Shown here in pieces: positions 63,767 through 64,000 of a stretch of 64,000 nt of DNA. Numbering within the stretch: the stretch's first letter is position 1; every line of letters starts with the position of its first letter. The position numbers were made by a program, and so were the translations under genes. Source of the stretch: Rhizobiales bacterium CCH10-E5 (GTDB lineage Bacteria > Pseudomonadota > Alphaproteobacteria > Rhizobiales > Beijerinckiaceae); NCBI GenBank assembly GCA_001556125.1, contig LSIG01000046.1, positions 62,001 through 126,000 of the forward strand, read 5' to 3'. The notes below the pieces were generated by a model. It did not search any database, had not been told where the DNA came from, and worked only from the letters and a program-made list of their open reading frames with translations.

Positions 63767-64000
63767 TCAACCGCCGGTGACGCTCATATGGCGCCCGACA
63801 GCGGGCTTGGCGCGCCGGCGGTCGATGACGAAGTCGTGCCCCTTGGGCTTACGCGCGATCGCCTCTTCCATCGCCCTGTGCAGCAGCGCGTCGTCGGCGG
63901 AGGCGCGTAGCGGTGCGCGCAGATCGGCGGCGTCCTCCTGGCCGAGGCACATATAGAGCGTGCCCGTGCAGGTCAGTCGCACGCGGTTGCAGCTCTCGCA
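63767..64000 (-). CDS. moaA: GTP 3',8-cyclase MoaA, C-terminal part (cut by window edge)
   Basis: The 77 visible C-terminal residues include [20 protein letters not shown], with the C-x2-C-x13-C ligands of the C-terminal Fe-S cluster that holds GTP, then [12 protein letters not shown] and the family ending RHMSVTGG. The enzyme makes the first molybdopterin intermediate. The N-terminal radical-SAM domain lies beyond the window. Confidence 0.95.
   Translation of the reverse strand, partial: CESCNRVRLTCTGTLYMCLGQEDAADLRAPLRASADDALLHRAMEEAIARKPKGHDFVIDRRRAKPAVGRHMSVTGG

Overview
The window is a 64 kb chromosomal segment of a high-GC alphaproteobacterium. Gene content and style suggest the Hyphomicrobiales: ccmIEFH next to a Do-like protease, a two-component pair and glnE, PleC/PdhS-like kinases, a fused urease gamma/beta subunit, EamA and TRAP proteins, and GANTC-rich control DNA. 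Bosea or a close relative is my best guess, from recognition only and without any database search. I see no rRNA, tRNA, insertion sequence, prophage or CRISPR array. Coding density is high and most genes sit in short operons with ATGA or TGATG overlaps.

Layout. 1-3518: cytochrome c maturation (end of ccmI, ccmE, ccmF, ccmH). 3638-10201: a periplasmic Do-like protease with a strong terminator, an OmpR-type regulator and its kinase, and glnE. 10214-16948: a PAS histidine kinase with GANTC-rich upstream DNA, aminopeptidase N and a CDF metal exporter. 17102-19187: glyoxalase I, a VapBC module and a PfkB kinase overlapping vapC. 19312-27459: a urease locus (ureD, an acidic small protein, fused ureAB, ureC, then ureE with a very His-rich tail, ureF, ureG and a HupE/UreJ nickel permease), interrupted by an orphan solute-binding protein and two small genes. 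27522-31339: phosphonate uptake (phnDCE) facing phnM across a spacer with 11-bp repeats like a Pho box. 31411-34809: topoisomerase IB, DusA, a PaaI-like thioesterase and an ArsR/AHSA1 pair with a palindrome over the arsR start codon. 34852-39983: a Tat-exported SMP-30 protein, a TauE permease, cobS with DUF1289, cobT and a BrnTA module. 40091-46137: Ddl, a second membrane kinase, a compact run of five overlapping or closely spaced genes (nuclease, GST, two tandem secreted paralogues, UDG-like) and a protein resembling only the start of a porin.

46292-54489: two tandem orphan TRAP binding proteins, GNAT, an agmatinase-family enzyme, a spermidine-synthase-like protein, a polar amino-acid ABC uptake system without its ATPase, and methionine aminopeptidase. 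54635-58768: a beta-hydroxyacid dehydrogenase and a SolA-like amine oxidase operon with two exporters. 58965-63648: a soluble MCP/PilZ chemoreceptor whose frame is broken near its end at a G run, and, convergent with it, three unrecognised genes (a small membrane protein, a 4-TM coiled-coil protein and a VWA-like anchored protein). The window ends in the C-terminus of moaA.

Functional themes. Nitrogen and metal handling stand out: urease with dedicated nickel supply, the GlnE regulator, an agmatinase-family enzyme and amine oxidase. Phosphorus scavenging (phn) and cobalamin assembly (cobS/cobT) are present in part, with the rest presumably elsewhere. The least explained parts are the three-gene membrane/coiled-coil/VWA cluster, the tandem secreted paralogues, the acidic protein in the urease operon and the mini-porin.
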